Source: Loktanella sp. 3ANDIMAR09
GTDB taxonomy: Bacteria > Pseudomonadota > Alphaproteobacteria > Rhodobacterales > Rhodobacteraceae
Assembly: GCF_001420005.1 (NCBI RefSeq)
Contig: NZ_LJAK01000001.1
Coordinates: 186,001 to 250,000 of the forward strand
Length of the DNA: 64,000 nt
Direction: 5' to 3'
Within the stretch, counting starts at the first letter, position 1; the number at the start of each line of letters is the position of its first letter. This document shows, in pieces, positions 16,725 through 23,958 of the stretch. Position numbers and translations under genes: made by a program. Under the pieces are notes generated by a model, which did not search any database, had not been told where the DNA came from, and saw only the letters and a program-made list of their open reading frames with translations.

Positions 16725-17144
16725 TTAGTCCCGACCGGGTCGGCTATTCGGTACAATACATGCGGGGGTTTTCCATTGCTTGAACGCCATAGACGCCTTG
16801 CCTCCGTTTACCGTGCGGGCCTCTGCCAGCGCCCATGTGGACGCGCGACCGACGCCTGACGGGCCTAGGTGCGGGGCACGGGTCATGTGGATCAACCCGC
16901 GTTCCTCTAGCATCTTGAACCACGGCCCGACCGTGTTGCGGTGGACGTTCAACGCAACCGCCGCGTCACGGTGGCTTAGGAATATGTCGCCATTGTTCGC
17001 ACCGTTGTAGCGCCGTTTCAGTTCGAGGTAGAGCGCGCGGGGGCCGGGGGGCAAGGTTGCCCATGCCCCCTGTGCTTGAAACCATTCCTCTAGGCGGACG
17101 TGACGACCGCCGCCGCCTTTGGCGTATCGTGCCTTGCCACCCAT
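16725..17144 (-). CDS. HTH/replication-type protein of the island cassette
   Basis: A 139-residue protein starting MGGKARYAKGG at 17144; an upstream in-frame extension is rejected because this ATG overlaps the previous stop by one base (TGATG). The middle reads 'ATLPPGPRALYLELKRRYNG', 'NNGDIFLSHRDAAVALNVHRNT' and 'FKMLEERGLIHMTRA', a winged-helix DNA-binding arrangement. The later 'GRASTWALAEARTVNGGKASMAFKQWK' is a pattern I recall in small alphaproteobacterial plasmid/island proteins annotated as replication or HTH proteins. Probably binds element DNA to control replication or transcription. Last gene of the overlapping cassette. Function inferred only. Confidence 0.7.
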   Translation of the reverse strand: MGGKARYAKGGGGRHVRLEEWFQAQGAWATLPPGPRALYLELKRRYNGANNGDIFLSHRDAAVALNVHRNTVGPWFKMLEERGLIHMTRAPHLGPSGVGRASTWALAEARTVNGGKASMAFKQWKTPACIVPNSRPGRD

Positions 17145-17314
17145 CAGCGTTTGTCCTGACAGTCGCAGCCAACCATGACGCGCAAGGCGACCACAGGGCA
17201 CCCACAGCCCCCCAGGTCGATCCATACGGCCTGTGCGGTGCCGTGTGCGACCTTGCGGGCCATGATGTGCCACTTTCCATTATGCCGGATAAGGCGCGTG
17301 TGTTTGTCAGTCAT
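17144..17314 (-). CDS. 56-residue microprotein of the island cassette
   Basis: Begins MTDKHTRLIRHNGKW and ends GCDCQDKR. It contains a hydrophobic core segment 'AQAVWIDLGGCGCPVVALRVMVGCDC' with two closely spaced cysteine pairs (GCGC and CDC). Its start overlaps the stop of the 33-residue gene by eight bases (ATGACTGA at 17307-17314), and its stop overlaps the next start by one base, so translation is probably coupled on both sides. No family recognised. Coding status rests on this perfect packing rather than on homology. Confidence 0.6.
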   Translation of the reverse strand: MTDKHTRLIRHNGKWHIMARKVAHGTAQAVWIDLGGCGCPVVALRVMVGCDCQDKR

Positions 17315-17408
17315 GCTTGCCCCCATAGTGCAGGGCCGCGACAAGGCGGGCTTGTGATGGTGTCATGCCATAGCGACGGCACAGGCGACGGATGCTTGCG
17401 GGGGTCAT
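17307..17408 (-). CDS. 33-residue microprotein of the island cassette
   Basis: A 34-codon frame beginning MTPASIRRLCRRYGM and ending AALHYGGKHD. It resembles an isolated helix-turn-helix: basic helix, YGMT turn, then 'PSQARLVAAL'. It starts inside the stop of the 94-residue gene (ATGA at 17405-17408) and overlaps the following microprotein by eight bases. I recall very similar 'MTPAxIRRLxRRYGLTxxQAxxLAxLxxGE' peptides in Rhodobacteraceae islands, but that is memory, not a search. Small enough to be missed by most gene finders. Confidence 0.6.
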   Translation of the reverse strand: MTPASIRRLCRRYGMTPSQARLVAALHYGGKHD

Positions 17409-17689
17409 TGCACACCCCCTTTGCCCAGCGCGCGCGCCGATCTGGGAAAACGTAGCTTGGTCCGGTCTGCATCCGCTTTCAGGGAATAGTGGGCCACGTT
17501 CTGCGGTCCGATGTATTCGACATGGATAGGCCAGCCGTAGCGGTGCCGCAGGCGATGAATGATTGCTGCCAACCGCCAGCCGTCCACCTCTTTGATTTCG
17601 GTGCGATGGTTGATGGTCTGGTTTGCCAGTAGCGCCTTGCAGGTCCAGAACACCTGCGAGTCGCTGGAGTAGGTTAAATCGTGTGTCAT
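17405..17689 (-). CDS. Small winged-helix DNA-binding protein (HTH_39-like)
   Basis: A 94-residue protein opening the four-gene overlapping cassette. The central segment 'LLANQTINHRTEIKEVDGWRLAAIIHRLRHRYGWPIHVEY' followed by 'NVAHYSL' fits the phage/plasmid helix-turn-helix family in which a conserved G-W/R-L-A-A-I-x-x-L-R motif forms the recognition helix and the wing ends in a Y-x-L strand. Likely an element regulator. The next frame begins within its stop. Family assignment is tentative but a DNA-binding role is likely. Confidence 0.65.
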   Translation of the reverse strand: MTHDLTYSSDSQVFWTCKALLANQTINHRTEIKEVDGWRLAAIIHRLRHRYGWPIHVEYIGPQNVAHYSLKADADRTKLRFPRSARALGKGGVQ

Positions 17690-17756
17690 GATGTCGTGCC
17701 TTTCAGTTGAAAGAGCAGGACGCCGGGTCTATGGTGTGTCTGCTAGAACGGTGCAC

Positions 17757-17795
17757 CACCCCCAGCGCCTGCGGTTATCCGCAAGTGCGGGGGTG
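17757..17795 (-). repeat. Nested inverted repeat between alpA-like gene and cassette
   Basis: Outer arms CACCCCC (17757-17763) and GGGGGTG (17789-17795) enclose inner arms TGCGG/CCGCA around TTAT. It lies just after the alpA-like stop on the minus strand and has no T-tract, so it could be an RNA stabiliser, a weak terminator or an operator between the two transcription units. Confidence 0.4.
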
Positions 17796-17798
17796 TTG

Positions 17799-17969
17799 TT
17801 ATTTCTGAGTCTTGGTCAGCGCCGCGTCGATATCGGCCTCGTTCCAATAAAGTCGCGCACCGAATTTGATCGGTTGCGGCAAACGGCCCAGCGCGATGTC
17901 GCGGTAAACGCTGGATCGGCTACGACCTCCGATCTTCGATTGCAGGTCAGAGAAAGAGAGGAAACGCAT
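17799..17969 (-). CDS. AlpA-family excisionase/regulator
   Basis: A 56-residue protein beginning MRFLSFSDLQSKIGGRSR, followed by 'SSVYRDIALGRLPQPIKFG' and ending with 'ARLYWNEADIDAALTK'. This is the complete AlpA-type MerR-like HTH layout: L-x-F-x-D-L-x-x-x-x-G, S-x-x-x-Y-R-x-I-x-x-G-x-x-P-x-P, then W-x-x-x-D-I/V. Such proteins act as directionality factors or activators of integrase in P4-like elements. GGAG lies seven bases before the ATG at 17967-17969. It is upstream of the overlapping cassette and downstream of the integrase and unknown gene, all on the minus strand. Confidence 0.85.
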   Translation of the reverse strand: MRFLSFSDLQSKIGGRSRSSVYRDIALGRLPQPIKFGARLYWNEADIDAALTKTQK

Positions 17970-18028
17970 CTTGATGCTCCGTGGTTATTCACAGAGCCAA
18001 CATGAGCAGATTGATCGATTAGCGCATG

Positions 18029-18790
18029 TTACAAACCAACTTCGCTTTTTCCCTCGATGGAAGAATAAGCCATAGACATTGCTAACACATCGGCGCGAAA
18101 CGTAGCGAGGCGGCTTTCCCAGTTTTGGCGCTCGGATGGCATATTCGGCCTGTAAGTTAGCTGTAGTGCATCGACATCCCCAATGAATGAGAAGCCATCT
18201 CGCAGCTTGCGCTTGCTAGGGTGCACCAGAATATTTTTAACTTCGGAGTATTTTGTTGAACGTCCACACCAACTGAGGCTTTCGGCAACCGCATCACAAG
18301 CACTCAGGGTTGGACTACCTTCGTCATTTCGAGTGCGAGTAAGGCCAAATTTTTCTGATACGCAGTTCACCAAAAGCCAAATAAAATATGTTTCTAAGAA
18401 GATTTTCTTTGCGGGCCGATTGGCGAGGGTCGGCCTTTTAAGTGAGCCCAGTAAAATTTTGGAAGCAAAATCTCTGAGAGGCGGTGGCATTTCAGCGCCA
18501 CTAGAGAGCAACTCAGCAGATAATTTTGCGCAAACATCGAACGCTTCCGCATTACGATCCGCTAGTTCTACAATGATGGTAGCAATCTGCGACTTTATCT
18601 CAAATTCTACGCTTTCAAGTCTTGCCGCATTTGTGAATGATTCCATCTTAATACAAGCATTCGCGACACCTGAAGCGCGGATCAAGAATGCATCCATCAC
18701 AGACGATTCTGGTAGAGCAAATGACCCATTTTTTATCAAGTCATCAACTTCGTCACAGACGAACATCGTAGCCGCACGAAAATTATCCAT
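18029..18790 (-). CDS. Unknown 253-residue island protein coupled to integrase
   Basis: No family recognised. Largely helical by composition, no signal peptide or membrane helix apparent. Notable parts are 'KKIFLETYFIWLLVNCVSEKFGLTRTR' and a C-terminal 'SEVKNILVHPSKRKLRDGFSFIGD'. The gene is visibly more AT-rich than its neighbours and uses codons rare in the rest of the window, so it is foreign. Its ATG (18788-18790) overlaps the integrase stop by eight bases, so it is translated after the integrase from the same message. Possible roles are integrase accessory protein or cargo (defence or superinfection control); the sequence does not decide. Confidence 0.7.
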   Translation of the reverse strand: MDNFRAATMFVCDEVDDLIKNGSFALPESSVMDAFLIRASGVANACIKMESFTNAARLESVEFEIKSQIATIIVELADRNAEAFDVCAKLSAELLSSGAEMPPPLRDFASKILLGSLKRPTLANRPAKKIFLETYFIWLLVNCVSEKFGLTRTRNDEGSPTLSACDAVAESLSWCGRSTKYSEVKNILVHPSKRKLRDGFSFIGDVDALQLTYRPNMPSERQNWESRLATFRADVLAMSMAYSSIEGKSEVGL

Positions 18791-19976
18791 GTGCCCTTAA
18801 ACCTCGCAAGACATTGGTTTCAAGTGAAACCATCCGGCTCCATCGTTCCATCAGCGCCCTCCGTTGCTCCAAGAAGTCTGTCCGACGATACGCCCGTTCA
18901 ACTGCACCGCCCGTGGTGTGGCCTAGGCAAGTCTCTGCCACGTCATGCGGGGTTTGTGTTGCCTCTGCCGTCCAGTCGCGGAATGATGACCGGAACCCGT
19001 GAGGACGCTCTGACAGGCCGCGCCGATCCATCAGGGCAGTCATGGTCATGTCGGATATGACGCCACGCTTGGCCCCCGGAAACAGGAACCCGTCACGGGC
19101 GAATTTGCGGGCCTCTGCTATCACGCGCTGGGCCTCTGCCGACAGCGGCACCCGAAAATCAGACGTGGCCCCCAGACGGCCTTTCATCGCCGCTGCGGGG
19201 ATGGTCCAGATATCGCCGTCGATCTGGTCAACGTGCAGATTGCGCAACGGGCCGGACCGCACCGCCGTCAGGATAAGCAGCCGCAGGGCCAGTTCCGTCA
19301 CGCTGCCCCCCAGCGACTGATAGAAGGCGGGCACGTCGCGCCAGTTCATCGCGGGGACATTCGTGACCGTGTGCCGTTGTTTGCCCAAGAGCGCCTTGGC
19401 CTTGTCCGTCGCTTGCAGGTCAACGTCCAAGCCCAGCGCCGCCGCATGTTTCAGGACAATGCCCAGACGGTTCATTGCTTTGCGCGCGGTTTCCGCCTTG
19501 GTGTGCCAGATGGGGGCCAACGTGTCGCGTATGTCGCGTTGGTCAATATCGGCAACGGGGACGCGGCCCAGCTTTGGCAGGACGTGCAGTTCCAGCGGGG
19601 AAAACCAGCGGCCTGCCGTGCCATCGCCTTTCAGTTCGGCCTTGCGGCTTTCAAAGGCGTCCAGCGCGATATCTGACAGCATATGGATATTGCGCGCCGC
19701 CTCGCGCTGCTGGCGTTCACGTTCCTTGATGGGGTCCAGCCCTTGCCGCGCGACCGCGCGGGCCTTTTCCGCCGCCTCTCTCGCTGCTTTCAGTGATACG
19801 CTGGGGAAAGACCCTAGGCCCATCTCGCGCCGCCTGCCGTGGACCGTCACACGCAACACCCATTGCGCGCCGCCGTCCTCGCGCTTTACCAGCCAAAGCC
19901 CAGCGCCGTCCGCATGTTTGCCCACGGGAGCGGCCTTCACCCCGGATGCGCTTAGGCGGTTCGTCGCATGTGCCAT
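18783..19976 (-). CDS. Tyrosine-type integrase of the island
   Basis: A 397-residue site-specific recombinase of the P4-like type. The N-terminal arm-binding domain (DUF4102-like) reads 'KHADGAGLWLVKREDGGAQWVLR...GLGSFPSVSLKAAREAAEKAR'. The core-binding domain follows (about residues 100-200). The catalytic domain shows Arg in 'TAVRSGPLRNL', HxxR in 'RPHGFRSSFRDW', His in 'CLGHTTGG' and the nucleophile Tyr in 'VERAYRRTD' (near residue 370). GGA lies six bases before the ATG at 19976. It lies near the attR end, its 5' end facing attR, and presumably recombines the 15-bp tRNA-Leu core. Appears intact, so excision may be possible. Confidence 0.93.
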   Translation of the reverse strand: MAHATNRLSASGVKAAPVGKHADGAGLWLVKREDGGAQWVLRVTVHGRRREMGLGSFPSVSLKAAREAAEKARAVARQGLDPIKERERQQREAARNIHMLSDIALDAFESRKAELKGDGTAGRWFSPLELHVLPKLGRVPVADIDQRDIRDTLAPIWHTKAETARKAMNRLGIVLKHAAALGLDVDLQATDKAKALLGKQRHTVTNVPAMNWRDVPAFYQSLGGSVTELALRLLILTAVRSGPLRNLHVDQIDGDIWTIPAAAMKGRLGATSDFRVPLSAEAQRVIAEARKFARDGFLFPGAKRGVISDMTMTALMDRRGLSERPHGFRSSFRDWTAEATQTPHDVAETCLGHTTGGAVERAYRRTDFLEQRRALMERWSRMVSLETNVLRGLRAHG

Positions 19977-20121
19977 ATTTCGTCCACCTCTCTATCCCCC
20001 TCAACATATGGTATGCCGTGGGGTGTTGTGAAGTGCCGTGATACAGTGAATGACTTGAAAAGCGTTGAAAAACAGGGGTGCGCGGTTGCGGTGGTGCATC
20101 AAGATATAGGGATTAGATGCG

Positions 20122-20136
20122 TCTCCTGGGCACCAC
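20122..20136 (+). repeat. Attachment site at distal end of island (attR)
   Basis: The second identical copy of TCTCCTGGGCACCAC. It is a free-standing fragment of the tRNA-Leu 3' end with no tRNA body before it, 145 bp beyond the integrase start. The 261-bp gap 19977-20237 holds this site and presumably the integrase promoter on one side and the cardiolipin synthase promoter on the other. Confidence 0.85.
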
Positions 20137-20237
20137 GATTTCCCCTCAGACAAACGCATCCCTTCGGGGGCCCGCGGTGATCGTTGGAATGACGCCAGCC
20201 GGGGGTTAGGCTATGGTATCGTGCCAGAGGATTTACC

Positions 20238-21590
20238 GTGCCACTCAGTCTGCTGACGACCCATTTCGAGATCGTTTTCCTGACGCTGTTCGTGCTGCTG
20301 GCAGCTGCATTCATGTTGCAGCAACGCAGAACGCCGCAGTCGACCGCCGCATGGTTGCTGGCGCTGGTCGTGCTGCCCTACCTGACTGTGCCGATTTTCA
20401 TTGTGCTGGGGTTTCGCAAACGCCCGGGCAAGGACAACAGCATCCAGTTTCGCGACATCGATGCCGCTGACCCGGTCGACGGCTGGGACAGGACACTGCG
20501 GTGTTATGACCTGCCGCCCGCCACCGCCGGGCATGATCTGACGCTGCTTGATCGCCCGCACACCGCCCGAGAGGCACTGACCGACCTGATCGCAGGGGCG
20601 CAGCACCGGATCGACGCATTGTTCTACATCGTCGCGAACGACCCGACGGGTACGGATTTCGTGGCGCAATTGACCCGGCGCGCAACCGAGGGCGTGCAGG
20701 TCCGGCTGCTGATCGACCGGCTTGGGACATTGCGACCGCCGACCAAAGCGTTGCGCGCACTGACGGCCGCTGGCGGTCAGGTGGCCTATTTCTCTCCTTT
20801 TACGCAGCGACCGCAGCGCGGACACATCAACCTGCGCAACCACCGCAAGATGCTGATCGCGGACGGGGTGCGGGTGTTTTCGGGTGGCATGAACATCGCG
20901 CGTAGTTATCTGGATGACACGCCGGAGTCCTGGGTCGATCTGGCCTACGTTCTGACTGGCCCGGCGGTGACAAGCTTTGGCGATGTCTTTGCATCCGACT
21001 GGTCCGTGGCGGCCACGCAGATCGACCCCACCGGCGGTGCCGCGGACAGCCACGGTGCCGCGGTCGTGCAGCTGGTCCCGTCCGGTCCGGACCTGCCGCA
21101 CGACGGTTTCCACGATTCGCTGGTGAACGTCATCCACCGCGCCCGCGACCGGGTCTGGATCGCGACCCCCTATTTCCTGCCCACCGACAGCCTGTCCGAG
21201 GCGCTGGCGGTTGCAGCGCGGCGGCGGGTCGATGTCAGGCTGCTGCTGCCGCGCAAATCGAACCAGATGATCGCCGATTTCGCACGCGGCGCCTATCTGC
21301 GTGAATTGCAGGAGGCAGGCGTGCAGGTCCTGCTGTTCGAGGACGGCATGATGCACGCCAAGGCAGGTGTGATCGACACCAACGCCTATGTCGGGTCCAG
21401 CAATTGCGATGTGCGGTCCATGTTACTTAATTTTGAAACGACACTGGTATTGCATGACGACGCCAGTGCGGCGCTGATTGCGGATTGGTTCACGGGACTG
21501 TCGGACCGCTGCACGGTCGGCGTCGCAGAGGCCGGAACGCTGCGCCGCATCGCAGAGGGATTTTTCCGCATCGGGGCACCCGTGCTATGA
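20238..21590 (+). CDS. cls: Cardiolipin synthase (phospholipase D family)
   Basis: A 450-residue inner-membrane enzyme that condenses phosphatidylglycerol into cardiolipin. GTG start at 20238 with AGAGG seven bases upstream. Two N-terminal membrane helices (residues about 8-28 and 37-58) are followed by two phospholipase D motifs: HRKMLIADG at residues 202-210 with 'FSGGMNIA', and HAKAGVIDTN near residue 373 with 'VGSSNCDVRS'. The order and length fit ClsA-type synthases. Its stop overlaps the start of the next gene (ATGA at 21587-21590). First chromosomal gene beyond the island. Confidence 0.93.
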   Translation: MPLSLLTTHFEIVFLTLFVLLAAAFMLQQRRTPQSTAAWLLALVVLPYLTVPIFIVLGFRKRPGKDNSIQFRDIDAADPVDGWDRTLRCYDLPPATAGHDLTLLDRPHTAREALTDLIAGAQHRIDALFYIVANDPTGTDFVAQLTRRATEGVQVRLLIDRLGTLRPPTKALRALTAAGGQVAYFSPFTQRPQRGHINLRNHRKMLIADGVRVFSGGMNIARSYLDDTPESWVDLAYVLTGPAVTSFGDVFASDWSVAATQIDPTGGAADSHGAAVVQLVPSGPDLPHDGFHDSLVNVIHRARDRVWIATPYFLPTDSLSEALAVAARRRVDVRLLLPRKSNQMIADFARGAYLRELQEAGVQVLLFEDGMMHAKAGVIDTNAYVGSSNCDVRSMLLNFETTLVLHDDASAALIADWFTGLSDRCTVGVAEAGTLRRIAEGFFRIGAPVL

Positions 21591-22303
21591 CCGAGGACAG
21601 GCCGATCAGGCTGCTGAGCTACAACATCCGCAAGGCGCTGGGCACCGACCGCAGGCGCGATCCCATGCGGATCATCCGCGTCCTGTCACACACCCAGGCC
21701 GATATCGTCCTGCTGCAAGAGGCCGATCTGCGGCTGGGCGACCGTCCTGCCGTGCTGTCCGAGGACGCGCTGGGCGATATCGGCCTTGTGCCGCTGGCGG
21801 TCGCGGACACCGACGTCAGCATGGGCTGGCATGGCAATGCCATCCTGCTGCGCACGGATTGGGCGGCACGGCAGATCACCCGCATCCCCCTGCCCGGAGT
21901 CGAACCACGCGGTGCCGTTTCTGCTATCATCGACACGCCACAGGGACCGCTGCGCGTGATCGGTCTGCACATGGGCCTGTTGCGGCGGTCGCGGGTGGCG
22001 CAACAAAATGCGATTCTCGCATGGATCGCGGACCAGCCCGACATCCAGACGATCCTTGCCGGTGATCTGAACGAATGGACGCTGCACCGCGGCCTTGGCC
22101 CCTTTGCCAAGAGCCACAGCCTGCACGCGCCCGGTCGCAGCTATCATGCGCGCTGGCGGCTGGCACCGCTGGACCGCATCGCAGTGGACCGGCGGCTGGA
22201 CCTGATCGACACGGGCATGATCGACACGAAACTGACCCGTGCGGCCTCGGACCACCTGCCGATCTATGCCGATCTGGAACCCGGATCGCTGCGCGGGGTC
22301 TGA
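21587..22303 (+). CDS. Endonuclease/exonuclease/phosphatase family protein
   Basis: A 238-residue protein of the EEP fold. The start at 21587 (MTEDRPIRLLSYNIRK) overlaps the cls stop; a longer frame within cls is rejected. Metal and active-site motifs are visible: 'LLSYNIRKALG' (Asn), 'VLLQEADLR' (Glu), 'VIGLHMGL' (His), 'AGDLNEW' (Asp/Asn) and the terminal 'ASDHLPIYADL' (Asp-His). EEP proteins paired with cls in proteobacteria are often annotated as membrane-lipid-linked phosphodiesterases; the substrate here may be DNA, RNA or a lipid head group. No signal peptide. Confidence 0.85.
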   Translation: MTEDRPIRLLSYNIRKALGTDRRRDPMRIIRVLSHTQADIVLLQEADLRLGDRPAVLSEDALGDIGLVPLAVADTDVSMGWHGNAILLRTDWAARQITRIPLPGVEPRGAVSAIIDTPQGPLRVIGLHMGLLRRSRVAQQNAILAWIADQPDIQTILAGDLNEWTLHRGLGPFAKSHSLHAPGRSYHARWRLAPLDRIAVDRRLDLIDTGMIDTKLTRAASDHLPIYADLEPGSLRGV

Positions 22304-22381
22304 TCCGCCAAGGCCAAAGGGGGTTGAGCGAGGCGCCACAGCGTCCTATCTGACAGCGAACCCAAGGAAAGCGAAACCACC

Positions 22382-22993
22382 ATGGCCAACCATCTGTATC
22401 AAAACGATCTGCCCGACGGGCTGGATCTGGGACCGGTGGTTGCCATCGACTGCGAAACGATGGGCCTGAACCCGCACCGTGACCGCCTGTGCCTGATCCA
22501 GATGTCCGGCGGCGACGGCGACTGCCATCTGGTCCAGGTCGCCAAGGGCCAGACCGAGGCCCCGAACCTGTGCCGGATGCTGGCCGACCCAAAGATCTTG
22601 AAACTGTTCCATTTCGGGCGCTTTGACATCGCCGCGATGGAACATGCATTCGGCACGCTGGCCGCACCCGTCTATTGCACAAAAATCGCGTCCAAGATGG
22701 TGCGGACCTTCACCGACCGCCATGGGCTGAAATACCTGCTGCAGGAACTGGTCGGGGTCGATATTTCCAAACACCAACAGCAAAGCGACTGGGGGGCCGA
22801 AACCCTGACCGAGGCGCAGTTGAACTATGCCGCGTCCGATGTGCTGTACCTGCATCAGTTGCGGGACGAGCTGAACCTGCGGCTGGAACGCGAAGGCCGC
22901 ATGGATCTGGCGCAGGCCTGTTTCGATTTTCTGCCGACGCGGGCGAAACTCGATCTGGTCGGCTGGCCTGAAACAGACATCTTTTCGCACTGA
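22382..22993 (+). CDS. Ribonuclease D-type 3'-5' exonuclease
   Basis: A 203-residue single-domain DEDDy exonuclease. Exo I 'VVAIDCETMGLNPHRDRL' (Asp and Glu), Exo II 'LFHFGRFDIAAM' and Exo III 'LNYAASDVLYLHQLR' (Tyr and Asp) are present in order. It lacks the HRDC domains of full RNase D (about 380 residues), as is usual for the short alphaproteobacterial paralog. It would trim structured RNA, for instance tRNA 3' ends, in the cytoplasm. The stop overlaps the next ATG by one base (TGATG at 22991-22995), so it is coupled to kdsD. Confidence 0.9.
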   Translation: MANHLYQNDLPDGLDLGPVVAIDCETMGLNPHRDRLCLIQMSGGDGDCHLVQVAKGQTEAPNLCRMLADPKILKLFHFGRFDIAAMEHAFGTLAAPVYCTKIASKMVRTFTDRHGLKYLLQELVGVDISKHQQQSDWGAETLTEAQLNYAASDVLYLHQLRDELNLRLEREGRMDLAQACFDFLPTRAKLDLVGWPETDIFSH

Positions 22994-23955
22994 TGTCCGG
23001 GGCAGATTCATTCCAGGCCGTGGGCCGCCGGGTTATCGACGCAGAGGCCACGGCGCTGACGACGCTGTCGCAGTCGCTTGGCGCTGATTTCGACGCCGCC
23101 GTCGCCCTTTTGCTCAAGGCCACGGGACGAATCATCATCTCCGGCATGGGCAAATCGGGCCACATCGGCAAGAAGATCGCCGCGACGCTGGCCAGCACCG
23201 GCACGCCCGCGCATTTCGTCCACCCCGCCGAGGCAAGCCACGGTGACCTTGGCATGCTGGCGCGGGGCGATGTGGTGATCGTCCTGTCCAATTCGGGTGA
23301 AACCCCGGAATTGTCCGATATCGTGGCCTATACCCGCCGCTATGACATCCCGCTGATCGGTGTCGCCAGCCGCGCGGAAAGCACGCTGTGCCGTCAGGCT
23401 GACATCGCGCTGATCCTGCCGCAACTAGGCGAGGCCTGCGGAACCGGCGTGGTACCGACGATTTCGACGACGATGACCCTGGCACTGGGCGATGCGCTTG
23501 CCATCGCCTTGATGGAACACCGTAAGTTCACGCCGGAAAATTTCCGCGACGTGCATCCCGGCGGCAAGCTGGGCGCGCGCCTGTCCAAGGTCGCTGACCT
23601 GATGCACACCGGCGACGCGCTGCCGCTGGTCAGCGCAGACACCCCGATGGGAGAAGTGCTGCTGACCATCAGCCAAAAGGGATTCGGCGTCGCAGGAATC
23701 GCCAGCGCTGACGGCGGGCTGGCCGGTGTGATTACCGATGGTGACCTGCGTCGCCACATGCAGGGCCTGCTGGACCATACTGCATCCGAGGTAATGACCC
23801 CGAACCCCACGACCGTGCCCGCGGGTGCACTGGCCGAACGCGCCGTCGGGGTGATGAATGACCGCAAGATCACCTGCCTGTTCGCTCTTGATACCGATGG
23901 TCGCATTGCGGGCATTCTGCATATCCATGACTGCCTGCGCGCGGGCGTCGCCTGA
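22993..23955 (+). CDS. kdsD: Arabinose-5-phosphate isomerase (KpsF/GutQ family)
   Basis: A 320-residue isomerase converting ribulose-5-phosphate to arabinose-5-phosphate, the first step of Kdo synthesis. An N-terminal SIS domain (about residues 30-175) contains 'IISGMGKSGHIGKKIA', 'FVHPAEASHGDLGML' and 'VLSNSGETPELSD'. Two CBS domains follow (about 205-320), with 'FGVAGIASADGGLAGVITDGD' and 'DRKITCLFALDTDGRIAGILHIHD'. It leads directly into lptC-lptA-lptB, matching the conserved kdsD-lpt order that ties Kdo supply to LPS export. Confidence 0.95.
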   Translation: MSGADSFQAVGRRVIDAEATALTTLSQSLGADFDAAVALLLKATGRIIISGMGKSGHIGKKIAATLASTGTPAHFVHPAEASHGDLGMLARGDVVIVLSNSGETPELSDIVAYTRRYDIPLIGVASRAESTLCRQADIALILPQLGEACGTGVVPTISTTMTLALGDALAIALMEHRKFTPENFRDVHPGGKLGARLSKVADLMHTGDALPLVSADTPMGEVLLTISQKGFGVAGIASADGGLAGVITDGDLRRHMQGLLDHTASEVMTPNPTTVPAGALAERAVGVMNDRKITCLFALDTDGRIAGILHIHDCLRAGVA

Positions 23956-23958
23956 ACC

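Larger units (their letters stand above)
15138..20136. mobile_element. 5.0-kb integrative element in tRNA-Leu(CAG)
   Basis: The segment between the two 15-bp attachment copies. It begins right after the tRNA and ends before the envelope genes. It encodes, mostly on the minus strand, a Zn-ribbon protein, a four-gene overlapping cassette with a replication/HTH-like protein, an AlpA-like regulator, an unknown 253-residue protein and a tyrosine integrase. One plus-strand gene resembles a Rap1a/Tai immunity protein. Two genes (16275-16673 and 18029-18790) and the 15.9-16.3 kb spacer look clearly more AT-rich than the chromosome around them. No phage structural, packaging, conjugation or primase gene is seen, so it may be a satellite-like or reduced element mobilised in trans. 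Confidence 0.85.

Noticed and set aside
20211-21356. 381-codon open frame opposite cardiolipin synthase
   Set aside because: Antisense of a gene with both PLD motifs intact; translation is Q/H/R-rich without recognisable domains.
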